Assembly: GCF_002277955.1 (NCBI RefSeq) | Contig: NZ_CP018477.1 | Coordinates: forward strand, 2,315,206-2,379,205 | Direction: 5' to 3' | DNA: 64,000 nt | Source: Thermogutta terrifontis | Lineage (GTDB): Bacteria > Planctomycetota > Planctomycetia > Pirellulales > Thermoguttaceae | Shown here: positions 52,136 to 60,700 of the stretch, piece after piece | Layout: each line of letters starts with the position of its first letter | Position numbering within the stretch: position 1 is the first letter of the stretch | Made by a program: the position numbers and the translations under genes | Notes under the pieces: generated by a model | Seen by the model: only the letters and a program-made list of their open reading frames with translations | Database searches by the model: none | What the model was told of the DNA's origin: nothing

Positions 52136-54754
52136 TCAGGGTGATTCATCTGGTAAAAGGATTTTCAAATCAAAGGGGCGGATGTCGATGCGATCGAAGG
52201 CCTGGACTTCCGTCACGCCCAAACTACGCCGCGGGGCGACGCGGAAGCGAACAAACTGTGCGGTGACGGGCGATGACAATGGGAGAATGTAATTCCAACC
52301 CTGAGCTGTTTCGTCATCCGGAAGCATGTGATTAATGGGAATCTCCCGACGCCACAGATTCAGATTGAATGTCCCCTGTCGAGTAAAGTTTTGACCATCG
52401 AGCGACGTCCAGACCTCCACCTCATCGCGGACCTCTCCTTTGAGAGCATCCCACCATGGCCACCCGGCCGTCAGATGGATCCCAAACCCAGCGATTTGTT
52501 GAGGCTCTTGCATGTCGACAGTGATCTCCGCAGGGCCGACCTTCTCATCCAATCCCACTGCGTATTTCATGGATATTCCGCCCGCATAATTCGGCCCGAC
52601 CACACCATCCGTGAGTTTCTTGCGTTGAGGGTCGTCTGCACCCCAAGCCCCGGTAGGCTCAACATTGATTCGGTAGGGCTTACCGACCAGAAGATTTCGA
52701 CCTAACTCTTGCCAAACATCACTGACACGCTGCCCCAGCCCGAGGCGGTTGTCCGAATAGCCGTAGTGAGTCGTTCCAGAATTCGTGGGACATTCCACGG
52801 AGAGGCTTTTAACAATGGGATGGTCAACCCCGCCCACGTCGATCGTGTATCTCATGGGCACATGGTCGATGCGTTGCCGGTGGGACCGTGTGATGCGAGC
52901 GCGATCACTCTGCACTTCTTCCCACGTGAAACACACATCAAAGGGCTCGAAGGCAGGACCTGTCGCCTGGTGCCGGACCTCCATGCGAACGCTGTAAATA
53001 CTGCATGCCATCGGGCCGGCCTGAGGAGCCTCAAGTGAATATTTCAGCAGTACCTCGTGTGAATCTGCAGGAACATCCCGCACAGTTGCATAATGGATCA
53101 CGTCCCAGGGTTGAGATGTGTCGGTCAGCGTCCAGTCGGTATGCCAGGTTTGCCCTCCGTCAAAAGAATGACTCAACCATATTCTGCCGCCGGGGACACG
53201 GTTATAAAACCGGCCGCCATAAATTAGGCTCGTAATTGGCCTGGGGCACTGGACGCGGTAGATCGTAAACGCCTCAGTGCGAGGTTTCTGGGCAAACATC
53301 ACTCCTCGCCATCCAGCGTGTTCTTTTTCAGTGGCGATATTCTGCTCCTCGAGCATAAACTGCCGATAGGAGTCTCCCTGAAGATCGGGCCAGATGACGA
53401 CGCAATCGGTGGGTTCTCCCACGTCGACAAACACGGTGTTAAGTCCCAAACGAAGTTGCGGCTGCATTTTTGTATTGAGCATTGTCCGCGTTTCAATCGA
53501 AATGTCGGAAACGCCCGCATCTTCAGCATTTTTATTCGCCAGCAGTATAAACTTAACGAGTATTTCATACTGCCCGTTTACTTCGTCAATTAACAGTTTT
53601 TCGATGGTTTCGTCCGCTGGGCCCACTTTATCATAAACCGTTTGCCAATTGGTCCCCGATGTGGTACTGACCGCGATGGTGAGGTGATCATCAGGACTTT
53701 GCATTCGGGCGCTGGCACGAATGATCTGCGACGTGGCAATGTTTGCTGGCGTGATTTTGAAGACGATTTCCCCTGGTTTCCCCGCTTCGACTGGGCAGAC
53801 CATCCCGCTTGGCGATACTGCGACATTTGAGATCGAATAGGCCGATCGAGCTAATTCGTCGGGAGTCAACAGCGGTTTGAATGTCCAAACCCCATTGCCG
53901 CGAATGCGATAACGCGGATTAGTTGACTCTGGATCTTTTCCTCGATTTGGCACAAAGTATTCACGTGAATTACCCAGGTTGTAGTAATAACGAGTATATG
54001 ACTCGCCTTTATGCAAATTGAGGATATAACGGTGCCCCCAGTCCCAGTTGTTGTAGTAGGTGCGGAGCTTAAGACCATTCGGATGAAAGCACCGGGCCTC
54101 CTGATCCAAATCCCGTGCACAGTCAGCACCTGTGAGAAAGCCGTTCGCGCTGGTAGCAGTGAGGCAGTGATACTTCACAACATGGCCCATCTCACTATGG
54201 CCGCCCGAAAGCGCACACGCTCTGGTATCGCCCAAATCCTCCACGCCTGCGATCGTCTGGCGGTCGCAGAGCGTATAAAGGGCCGACATGGAATTGTCAT
54301 ACATGTGCCACCGGCCCTCGTAAAAGCACTCGGAGACGGTATGCAGGGTGACGTCCCAAAATCGCACAGGCAAGCCCAGATGGTGCCACAGCGCGCAATT
54401 CATTCCGGCCACAGTGCTGCACATGGTGTATCCAAAGTCATTGAACTGGCGAATGGGATCGGTCACCTCGACGCCATGGAAAACCATCGGACTGGTTTGC
54501 CGACGGCCGACATGAACCCAATAGAAAAGCGCCCAGCAGCGATCCTTTGGAGCTGACCAGGCTCCTGTGGCGCTGCGAAGGAAGCTTTCCATGTCGTGAC
54601 AATCCGGACTGGCATCCGTGACCACTTTGATGTTACACACTTGCCCCCACAGAGGGGTTGGAACCGAAAGGAACAACGCGATCAGCGCGGCCAAGAAACC
54701 GTAACGCATCGGAGGGGCTCCCGAGAATGGAATCGTTTGTTGGTCGTTGGCCAT
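52136..54754 (-). CDS. Large secreted protein with transglutaminase-like fold and discoidin-like C-terminus
   Basis: The 872-residue protein has a signal peptide (MRYGFLAALIALFLSVPTPLWGQ); ATG 54754 follows GGGAGA, while ATG 54709, with GGGAGC before it, would start right at this signal. The first domain resembles transglutaminase/cysteine-peptidase folds: nucleophile candidate Cys in FGYTMCSTVAGMNCALWHHL, then His in VTLHTVSECFYEGRWHMYDN with a following Asp. A long middle part is built of beta-sandwich segments (SHSFDGGQTWHTDWTL). A C-terminal F5/8-type carbohydrate-binding-like region is suggested by ITVDMQEPQQIAGFGIHLT and VEVWTSLDGQNF. The function is unknown; a protein-crosslinking or peptidase role on the cell surface is inference. 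Confidence 0.7.
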   Translation of the reverse strand: MANDQQTIPFSGAPPMRYGFLAALIALFLSVPTPLWGQVCNIKVVTDASPDCHDMESFLRSATGAWSAPKDRCWALFYWVHVGRRQTSPMVFHGVEVTDPIRQFNDFGYTMCSTVAGMNCALWHHLGLPVRFWDVTLHTVSECFYEGRWHMYDNSMSALYTLCDRQTIAGVEDLGDTRACALSGGHSEMGHVVKYHCLTATSANGFLTGADCARDLDQEARCFHPNGLKLRTYYNNWDWGHRYILNLHKGESYTRYYYNLGNSREYFVPNRGKDPESTNPRYRIRGNGVWTFKPLLTPDELARSAYSISNVAVSPSGMVCPVEAGKPGEIVFKITPANIATSQIIRASARMQSPDDHLTIAVSTTSGTNWQTVYDKVGPADETIEKLLIDEVNGQYEILVKFILLANKNAEDAGVSDISIETRTMLNTKMQPQLRLGLNTVFVDVGEPTDCVVIWPDLQGDSYRQFMLEEQNIATEKEHAGWRGVMFAQKPRTEAFTIYRVQCPRPITSLIYGGRFYNRVPGGRIWLSHSFDGGQTWHTDWTLTDTSQPWDVIHYATVRDVPADSHEVLLKYSLEAPQAGPMACSIYSVRMEVRHQATGPAFEPFDVCFTWEEVQSDRARITRSHRQRIDHVPMRYTIDVGGVDHPIVKSLSVECPTNSGTTHYGYSDNRLGLGQRVSDVWQELGRNLLVGKPYRINVEPTGAWGADDPQRKKLTDGVVGPNYAGGISMKYAVGLDEKVGPAEITVDMQEPQQIAGFGIHLTAGWPWWDALKGEVRDEVEVWTSLDGQNFTRQGTFNLNLWRREIPINHMLPDDETAQGWNYILPLSSPVTAQFVRFRVAPRRSLGVTEVQAFDRIDIRPFDLKILLPDESP

Positions 54755-55193
54755 GATTGTGCTCTCCCACTTGTCGATTTGTCAACGGTTTAGACACCGT
54801 AACAGACCAGGACTTGGAAAGCCTCGGCGAAGGCGTCTGTGAAACTGAGATTCGGTTCGAATACGTCAGCGTGTCGGTCCGCATCTGGCGTAACTTGCTC
54901 ATCGGGTGCGAATTCCAGTACGCTCATTTTGGCGGACTCGACGCGCGCACTCCCCGGCACCTCTCTGCCGCGGACTGATGCGCAATATCGATAGAAAACC
55001 CGCGGTTTCGACAGCTGAGGACTCCACCGCGATTTCTCAATCATGGCGTCCGTGGGCGGGAGTGCGAGCCCTTGTCCCGGGCCGGGAACTCTCTACCGGC
55101 AGGCAGAGAGCATCTTTGGTGAGGCTCCGAAACCAGATGCACTACGCAACGGGCATGTGATTGAAGGAGGGCCGGTCGTGCCTGGTCGTGTTT
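54755..55193. other. Gene-free stretch
   Basis: Three short frames (70-85 codons) exist but lack ribosome sites and protein-like composition. A 5-bp hairpin (ACGGT/ACCGT) near 54786 is too weak to call. Probably the promoter region of the large secreted-protein gene. Confidence 0.4.
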
Positions 55194-56327
55194 TCAGCGG
55201 ATGGGCGGAAAAGGCTGCACAGCCGACGCCGATTGTTCCTGTGACGAGGTGAAAAGGCCAGGGGCCTCATCGATAGGGGGCAGAGGTGCTACAAGGGATG
55301 GCGAAGGAGCAGGGCTGGGTGAAATCGTGGGCGCGCCGGCGGTTTCAGACGACAAATTGCGATTCTGACCGAAATCTACACGCTGACCGATCTTGGATGG
55401 ATCGGGTGCGATTCTCTCGGTATTCGCAGTGCTGGGTGCTGACGTCTTAAGCCGACTGGTGAGCGCATCGCGCCAGGCGATCGCATCAGGAAAATTGGGG
55501 CGTATGGCCAGGGCCCGGTTGAAATACCGCAACGCGGCCACGTTGTCTCCCTTTTTGGCCAACAGGTAGCCCAGATTGTAGCAGGCCGTGGCTTCGTCAT
55601 GCACCGCGGAGAGATGCCTCATCGCCCCGCTCAGATCTCCAATCTGTACGAGCACGGTGGCCAAATTATGCCGATACCGTGGTTCCCGAGGGGCGAGATT
55701 GACGGCTTTCTCAAATGCATTGATGGCGTCGCGAGACCGGCCCAGCCGGGCATAGCAGAGCCCCAGGTGGTTCCACGCGGGTGCGGAATCGGGATGCGCT
55801 TTCACGGCTTTGGAGTAGTAATTTAGAGCGTCCTCCATGTTTCCCTGCCGATCTTTCAAGCGTCCCAATCCCAATAGGGCGTCGAGATATTTGGGATCGA
55901 GTTGGAGCGCTTTCTGGTAGTACTGCTCAGCGTTCTCCGGCTGCTGAGCGTCTTCCGCCAATCTCGCCATGGCCACATAAAGTCGGGGACTCGGTTTGGC
56001 CTTGGTGCGCAGCGACGTGGGGTCGGGAGCCTGGTGGACCGGCTCGGAGAATGTGAGTAATTCACCAACTTTTTCTAATCCGTCTTTGACCCCCGCGAGA
56101 AGGTCAAACTCGCCGGAGGGATTGGCACCATTTGCTCCACCAGCCTGTGTTGCTAAAGGAGCCGTCGGCGGCTTAGCGGAGGTGGTGCGGTTGAACAAAG
56201 GGGCCTCGGAAAGGGTTCCCGACCGTGTGTTGTTCGCCGAAAGAGAGGTACTTCGACACCCGGCAAACAGCGCGATTACCAGGAAAAACCCCAAAGGATG
56301 AACGAGTTGGAACCCAACCCGAATCAT
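55194..56327 (-). CDS. TPR-repeat lipoprotein-like protein
   Basis: After a signal-type segment ending LFAGC (a weak lipobox, Phe at -3), the protein has a low-complexity linker and TPR repeats over about 120-285. These include RLYVAMARLAEDAQQPENAEQ, YYQKALQLDPKYLDALLGLG, YYSKAVKAHPDSAPAWNHLG and AFEKAVNLAPREPRYRHNLA. A Pro/Ser-rich tail follows. Such proteins scaffold complexes at the cell envelope; no partner can be named. ATG 56327 (377 residues) has GGAG 9 bases upstream and is preferred to ATG 56342. It is divergent from the small secreted-protein gene. Confidence 0.82.
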   Translation of the reverse strand: MIRVGFQLVHPLGFFLVIALFAGCRSTSLSANNTRSGTLSEAPLFNRTTSAKPPTAPLATQAGGANGANPSGEFDLLAGVKDGLEKVGELLTFSEPVHQAPDPTSLRTKAKPSPRLYVAMARLAEDAQQPENAEQYYQKALQLDPKYLDALLGLGRLKDRQGNMEDALNYYSKAVKAHPDSAPAWNHLGLCYARLGRSRDAINAFEKAVNLAPREPRYRHNLATVLVQIGDLSGAMRHLSAVHDEATACYNLGYLLAKKGDNVAALRYFNRALAIRPNFPDAIAWRDALTSRLKTSAPSTANTERIAPDPSKIGQRVDFGQNRNLSSETAGAPTISPSPAPSPSLVAPLPPIDEAPGLFTSSQEQSASAVQPFPPIR

Positions 56328-56702
56328 GACTGGATTCTCCATGCAACTTTGGACGCATGCGCGGAGCGATCCCCCAGCCTCGCGCGGGAAATCGATCCAT
56401 CACCTAAAATCGGCAAAACCGGCAGATAAGTTGAATCCGATTTGTGCAACGAGACAAGATGCGATGACTTTTCCGGGGGCGGCTTCCGTCAATGGAGCCT
56501 CCCGCGGGTTTGACAGCGTCGAGAGACTCTTCCCTTACGTGGAATTCGGTGGGAATTGTAGAGCAGAGTCGCCGATACATCCTATAGCCGCACAACGTCC
56601 GTCATTTTCGTCATTTTGCCGTCAGATGCAACCAAACAATCAGGCAACTCCCGGGCAAAGGCTGGGACAGCCTTTCCGGCTGCAAGCGTCGCGAGGTGAT
56701 CC
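56328..56702. other. Divergent promoter region
   Basis: No gene is apparent. For the rightward gene, TTGACA occurs near 56510, but the best -10-like hexamer (TTACGT) is 19 bases away, so I do not call a promoter. Confidence 0.4.
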
Positions 56703-57263
56703 ATGAAGACTTTGTGGCAACTGGTTATATCGGCAGGCTTTGTGATTGGGATGGCGAACACACTCTGGGCGGGGGGAGGCTTCTTCCATAGCATCGGTGT
56801 GGACACGGCACGAAACAACTGCTGGCCGGATACCTTCGTGCCGTCAGACCGCGCAAGTGTGCGACTGCCCTTTGTCGCCATGGTGGCCAATGGCTGGATG
56901 AAGCAAAACCTGATCAGTGATCATTTGTTTGACGAGTCGGGGCAGAGACTCACGGAAGCCGGCCGTCGCAAGGTGCAGTGGATCGTGACCCAGGCACCTC
57001 TCCAGCATCGCACGATCTACGTCAAGAAGACATTGACCGAAGAGGTCAACCAGGCGCGGATCAATGCCGTCATGGCGGCGGCAAAACAGGTCATCCCACC
57101 GGATCAGAATGTGGATGTCCGTTTAACCGACGTCGAAGCCCCGGGCTGGCCGGCCGAGTATGTGGACCACGTGGAACGCTCATACTACAAGACAATGCCC
57201 GAACCGCGGTTGCCCCCCAGAAGCCCTTCGGGAACGGAAAGCGGGGGTTCAGCCTCGAACTGA
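56703..57263 (+). CDS. Small secreted protein of a planctomycete-type family, function unknown
   Basis: The 186-residue protein has a signal peptide (1-23, ending LWAGG) and a mature domain with SDRASVRLPFVAMVANGWMKQN, LTEAGRRKVQWIVTQAP, HRTIYVKKTLTEEVNQARI and a C-terminal Pro/Ser tail. From memory, similar proteins are spread across planctomycetes, with no known role. The alternation of helix and strand in RKVQWIVTQAP/RTIYVKK resembles periplasmic OmpA- or BON-like alpha/beta units, which is only an impression. AGGTGAT precedes the ATG. It converges on the cytidylyltransferase gene without a visible terminator. Confidence 0.75.
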   Translation: MKTLWQLVISAGFVIGMANTLWAGGGFFHSIGVDTARNNCWPDTFVPSDRASVRLPFVAMVANGWMKQNLISDHLFDESGQRLTEAGRRKVQWIVTQAPLQHRTIYVKKTLTEEVNQARINAVMAAAKQVIPPDQNVDVRLTDVEAPGWPAEYVDHVERSYYKTMPEPRLPPRSPSGTESGGSASN

Positions 57264-57284
57264 GCTCCGTGCGGGTCATCCCAT

Positions 57285-58088
57285 TTACCGAGGACGGCGG
57301 ATCGAATGGGGTTCTGTTAAATTGTGTTGAGAAGAAGGTCCCTCGCGTCCTGCTCCCAGATTGATCGCTTCCATCTGCCGCCGCAAGGACGGGCAGCCCT
57401 CGATGAGTCCGGCAATATGATGCCCATCACAGTCCGGGCCGAGGGCATCAACAATAATCTGGTGCACCTCCCAGTCATCCTCGTTGACCAGCACGAGCCG
57501 AATGTCGCGGCGGTCGAGTTTTTCCGGAACCGGGATCCAGTGGACTCGAAATCGGTCCGGATGAGCGTAAATATACCGCGTTGGGTGCTGTCGGTCCTCG
57601 GCACTCCGAAGTTTTTCATTCAGTCGATGGAGAGTCTTGGTGAGAACAAGTTCACCATAAAGGACTGCCGAGCTTAGCATGGCCGGTGTGCCGTCCTGAG
57701 TTCGGTAACCCACATAATCGGCCGGTTCGGGAAGGCGACGCGATTCTTTCACGAGCCGATCCACCAGGAACCGATCCACAAACGGGCACACCGTCTCGAA
57801 TCGCACAAATTTTTCGCACGGATAGGCTTCGAGTGCCTTTGCCCACAGCGACAGAATATCCTCCGCTTCGGCGGCGAAGACAGGAACGTCTAACGGAACG
57901 AGGTCTTTGACGAACTCATTGGCTGGATCGGCCGTCGTCACGACGATGACACCGTCGAGCTGCTGGCAATCGGTGGCGCGACGCGAGACCCATTCCAGAA
58001 CGGACTTGCCCTGCAATCGCCCGGCTGACCGACGACGTTCCTTGTCGGTACGAAAACAGGCATCGACGATTCCCAAAGTTTGAATCAT
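57285..58088 (-). CDS. SpsF-like cytidylyltransferase-domain protein
   Basis: The 267-residue protein matches the nucleotidyltransferase branch of SpsF/NeuA/KdsB-type enzymes. It opens MIQTLGIVDACFRTDKERRRSAGRLQGKSVLEW, in which the conserved Arg-rich sugar-nucleotide loop is altered (no RxGSxRLPGK), followed by DGVIVVTTADPAN, VPVFAAEAEDILSLWAKAL, VRFETVCPFVD and, further on, LNEKLRSAEDR. SpsF proteins help make activated sugars for polysaccharides; the altered loop makes activity doubtful. ATG 58088 was chosen because AAGGAGGT lies 8-9 bases upstream; an extension of 39 codons is not supported. Confidence 0.75.
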   Translation of the reverse strand: MIQTLGIVDACFRTDKERRRSAGRLQGKSVLEWVSRRATDCQQLDGVIVVTTADPANEFVKDLVPLDVPVFAAEAEDILSLWAKALEAYPCEKFVRFETVCPFVDRFLVDRLVKESRRLPEPADYVGYRTQDGTPAMLSSAVLYGELVLTKTLHRLNEKLRSAEDRQHPTRYIYAHPDRFRVHWIPVPEKLDRRDIRLVLVNEDDWEVHQIIVDALGPDCDGHHIAGLIEGCPSLRRQMEAINLGAGREGPSSQHNLTEPHSIRRPR

Positions 58089-58357
58089 TCGGCCCAACCT
58101 CCTTACTTGGGCTGCGATTCGTGCGAGATGCTCTACCAGCGGCCAATATACCACGTGACTATCACAGGCGTCAACCATTGGCGGACAGTAAATCAAAGAC
58201 GCCAAGGACTTCTACCACTCCCGGTCAAGAATACTTCCGAGGTCACTGCTTCAGCGGGTTTGCCGTGAGTAGCGAAAGCAATGGGAGCGACTATGCGATC
58301 CAACAAAAACTGGCCTTTTAGCTGGTTTCAATGCGGTGGCCCGGATGAAGACCGGTC

Positions 58358-59863
58358 CTATTTGCGTGACTCCTGACCAGTCTTTTCTTTCGGAGAACGT
58401 AAGCCAGATTCGTTCTGCTTCACCGCCTGGGATCTCATCCATTGTTCGATCCGTCGTCGGAACTCCTCCGGATCATCTTCGGGAGCGCGCTGGGGCGGGG
58501 CGCTGCTATCCGTCTGTGTTGAGACGCTTCCAGACTGTGAAGGCTTCTTCAGGCCTTCGGAGGTGCTGGGACCACCCACCTGAGAGCTTATCAAGATGAG
58601 CAGACCGCCAATGCCCAAAGCCACAACGAGAATGATTGCAACACGGAAGAGGCTGTTTTTTAAGAAGACAGGAAAAATGGGGAAAGTTTCGGGCTCAGAC
58701 TTCAAGCTGGAAGTTCTCTGATCCCCGGCAAGCAGTGTCTTAGCCTGGTCCGCAATGGGGTTTTGACCTTGACCGCTGGCCGCCGAAGGGACGGACGGTT
58801 CCTCCGGTTCAATCGGGGTAGCGACTGGTAACGCCTTTGCCCGGACTAACCCCGGGGACGCTAGGTCAAGGCAGGCCTTCAGTGCCCGAGCAAGTTCCTC
58901 CGCCGTTTGAAACCGTTCGCCGGGCAACTTGGCCAGGCACTTCCGATAGAGCAGATTTAATTCCTCGGGGACATCAGGCCGGAGTTTTTTAAGATCGGGC
59001 GGGGGCGCGGTCTGATGTTTCACAATTCGCTCGGACAGGCTCCCTTCAGGAAAGGGTGGTTTTCCAACGAGAAGAAAGAACAGAACACAGCCGAGAGAAT
59101 ATATGTCCACCCGTCCATCGACGGACTCAGGCTGAAGAGCCAACTCCGGTGCCATGTAATCAATGGTTCCCACCACGGCTGTCTCGGATGATTGTCCCGC
59201 CGGACTGTTGCGAAGTCTGGCCAGCCCGAGGTCAAGTATTTTTACAACGTCTTGCGGAGTAACCATCAGGTTCGCAGGCTTGATATCACAGTGGACCACC
59301 CCCTTATCATGCGCATATCCAAGTGCAGCGGCTGCCTGTCGGACCAAACCCGCGGCCCGTCGCCACGGCAACGGTCCCTCTTTTCGAACAAGTTGTTCCA
59401 GATCAACCCCTTCCACATACTCCATGACGAGGTAATATTGGCCGTTTTCCAGGTCCACGTTGTACGCATGGACAATGTTCGGATGGTCCAAAGCCGCGAT
59501 TATGCGGACTTCATTGAAGAACCTCTCTAGAGCAGGAGGCGGAAGGCGTGGATCGATGAGTTTGATTGCCACGCGACGTTCCATCGTCACATGCTCGGCG
59601 AGAAATACCTCTCCCATTCCCCCACGACCGAGGGTCCCCAGAAGCCGATACTTCCCAATGAGAAATCGCGGGCGTCCAGCCAGCAGTTGCTGAGCCTGCC
59701 AGTGGGTGAGCTGACCGAGTTGCTCCAGATGCCGCACGAAATCTTCAAAAGTCCGGAAAGAAACCGTTTCGCAGATCCGCGCCACCGCCTCTCGCGATAC
59801 GGCCAACCCTGCGGCGTGCAGCCGCTCACACCATTCCTTAACTTCTGGAGAGAGGGCCATCAT
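58358..59863 (-). CDS. Membrane-anchored Ser/Thr protein kinase (Pkn2/PknB type)
   Basis: From ATG 59863, 501 residues. A short N-terminal helical module typical of planctomycete kinases (LTHWQAQQLLAG) precedes the kinase domain at about 72-330. The domain has Gly-rich loop LGRGGMGEVFLAE, catalytic Lys in VAIKLI (about 101), HCDIKPANLMV (about 191, Cys replacing the Arg of HRD), DLG in place of DFG (about 211) and APE-like MAPELAL. One transmembrane helix (about 410-433) leads to a short Gln/Ser-rich extracytoplasmic tail. HCD suggests the kinase is not regulated by activation-loop phosphate, which is inference. Its start overlaps the preceding gene's end by 26 bases, indicating translational coupling. 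Confidence 0.93.
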   Translation of the reverse strand: MMALSPEVKEWCERLHAAGLAVSREAVARICETVSFRTFEDFVRHLEQLGQLTHWQAQQLLAGRPRFLIGKYRLLGTLGRGGMGEVFLAEHVTMERRVAIKLIDPRLPPPALERFFNEVRIIAALDHPNIVHAYNVDLENGQYYLVMEYVEGVDLEQLVRKEGPLPWRRAAGLVRQAAAALGYAHDKGVVHCDIKPANLMVTPQDVVKILDLGLARLRNSPAGQSSETAVVGTIDYMAPELALQPESVDGRVDIYSLGCVLFFLLVGKPPFPEGSLSERIVKHQTAPPPDLKKLRPDVPEELNLLYRKCLAKLPGERFQTAEELARALKACLDLASPGLVRAKALPVATPIEPEEPSVPSAASGQGQNPIADQAKTLLAGDQRTSSLKSEPETFPIFPVFLKNSLFRVAIILVVALGIGGLLILISSQVGGPSTSEGLKKPSQSGSVSTQTDSSAPPQRAPEDDPEEFRRRIEQWMRSQAVKQNESGLRSPKEKTGQESRK

Positions 59864-60560
59864 GGTGCTGTGTTGTCCTGGCACAGAGAGACATGTTCGG
59901 GGAGGCCTTTTCAAGTGTTTCCCGCAGGACCTGGTAGAGCTCCTCGGGAGATGTATTTTCGCGGATTCCTATCCTGAAAACGGGAACTTGCCGACGCGCA
60001 TAGTAGTCGACGACAGGTTTCGTTTCTGCCAGATACTGCTCAAATTTGAAGCGAACAAGCTCCGGGGTATCGTCCTGCCGGCCGGTTCGGTCCCCGCCAG
60101 TGTTTTTCTGAATACGCTTCAGAATAGTCCGCAAGTCGCAATCCAAAAGGATGACTCTCTCGACACGAATGAATTCCTCGAGGAGGCCCGCCTGGTCCAC
60201 AGTGCGCGGTAGTCCATTGAGTACCAGTTTGGGAGTTTTGGGAGCGACCTGGCGACGTGCACTGTCAAGGAACCATCGCAATATTTTCGTTGCGAGGTGG
60301 CCTTCCTCCGGTTTTAGGAGCCGCCCGGTAGACAAAACCTCAGCGACGATCTGCCGATCCTGGGGGATGAGAGCGTGTGCCGCACTTTCCCCGCTGCTGA
60401 TCAACCGGAGTTGATGACCGAAATCAAAATGGACATAAGGCCCATCCGACAGCCCACGACCCGCAATTAACTCTCCAAGCGGTGTCTTGCCGGACCCCGT
60501 CGGACCGATGAGAATCGTCGCGACACAGTGGTGATCTGAAAACATCAGGCAAACACCCAC
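59838..60560 (-). CDS. P-loop NMP-kinase-like protein (adenylate kinase fold)
   Basis: The 240-residue protein has a P-loop (GPTGSGKTPLGELIAGRGL), a GLPRT motif (LVLNGLPRTVDQAGLLEEF) as in adenylate kinase GFPRT, and RIQKNTGGDRTGRQDDTPELVRFKF, in the place of the LID that binds phosphates (Arg-rich, then DDTPE). It resembles adenylate or other nucleotide monophosphate kinases, but the sequence is divergent and the substrate uncertain. Start is GTG 60560 or ATG 60545. It overlaps the Ser/Thr kinase gene downstream, so the two are probably made together. Confidence 0.75.
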   Translation of the reverse strand: MGVCLMFSDHHCVATILIGPTGSGKTPLGELIAGRGLSDGPYVHFDFGHQLRLISSGESAAHALIPQDRQIVAEVLSTGRLLKPEEGHLATKILRWFLDSARRQVAPKTPKLVLNGLPRTVDQAGLLEEFIRVERVILLDCDLRTILKRIQKNTGGDRTGRQDDTPELVRFKFEQYLAETKPVVDYYARRQVPVFRIGIRENTSPEELYQVLRETLEKASPNMSLCARTTQHHDGPLSRS

Positions 60561-60700
60561 ACCGTCATCTTATTCAGCAGCTATTCCCATTGTAGCCGGA
60601 GAGAGCCGGTTAAATAATACGGAGGTACAAAGGAACAAAGGTGCTGTCCCGAAAGCGGCAGATCCCACGGCTCGGATGACCAGCGAAGTTGAAGTGACCA

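Noticed and set aside
54790-55044. 84-codon minus-strand frame ahead of the large secreted-protein gene
   Set aside because: No ribosome site, no motif and no similarity I recognise.
56510-56545. TTGACA promoter-like element before the small secreted-protein gene
   Set aside because: The best -10 candidate is 19 bases away and poor.
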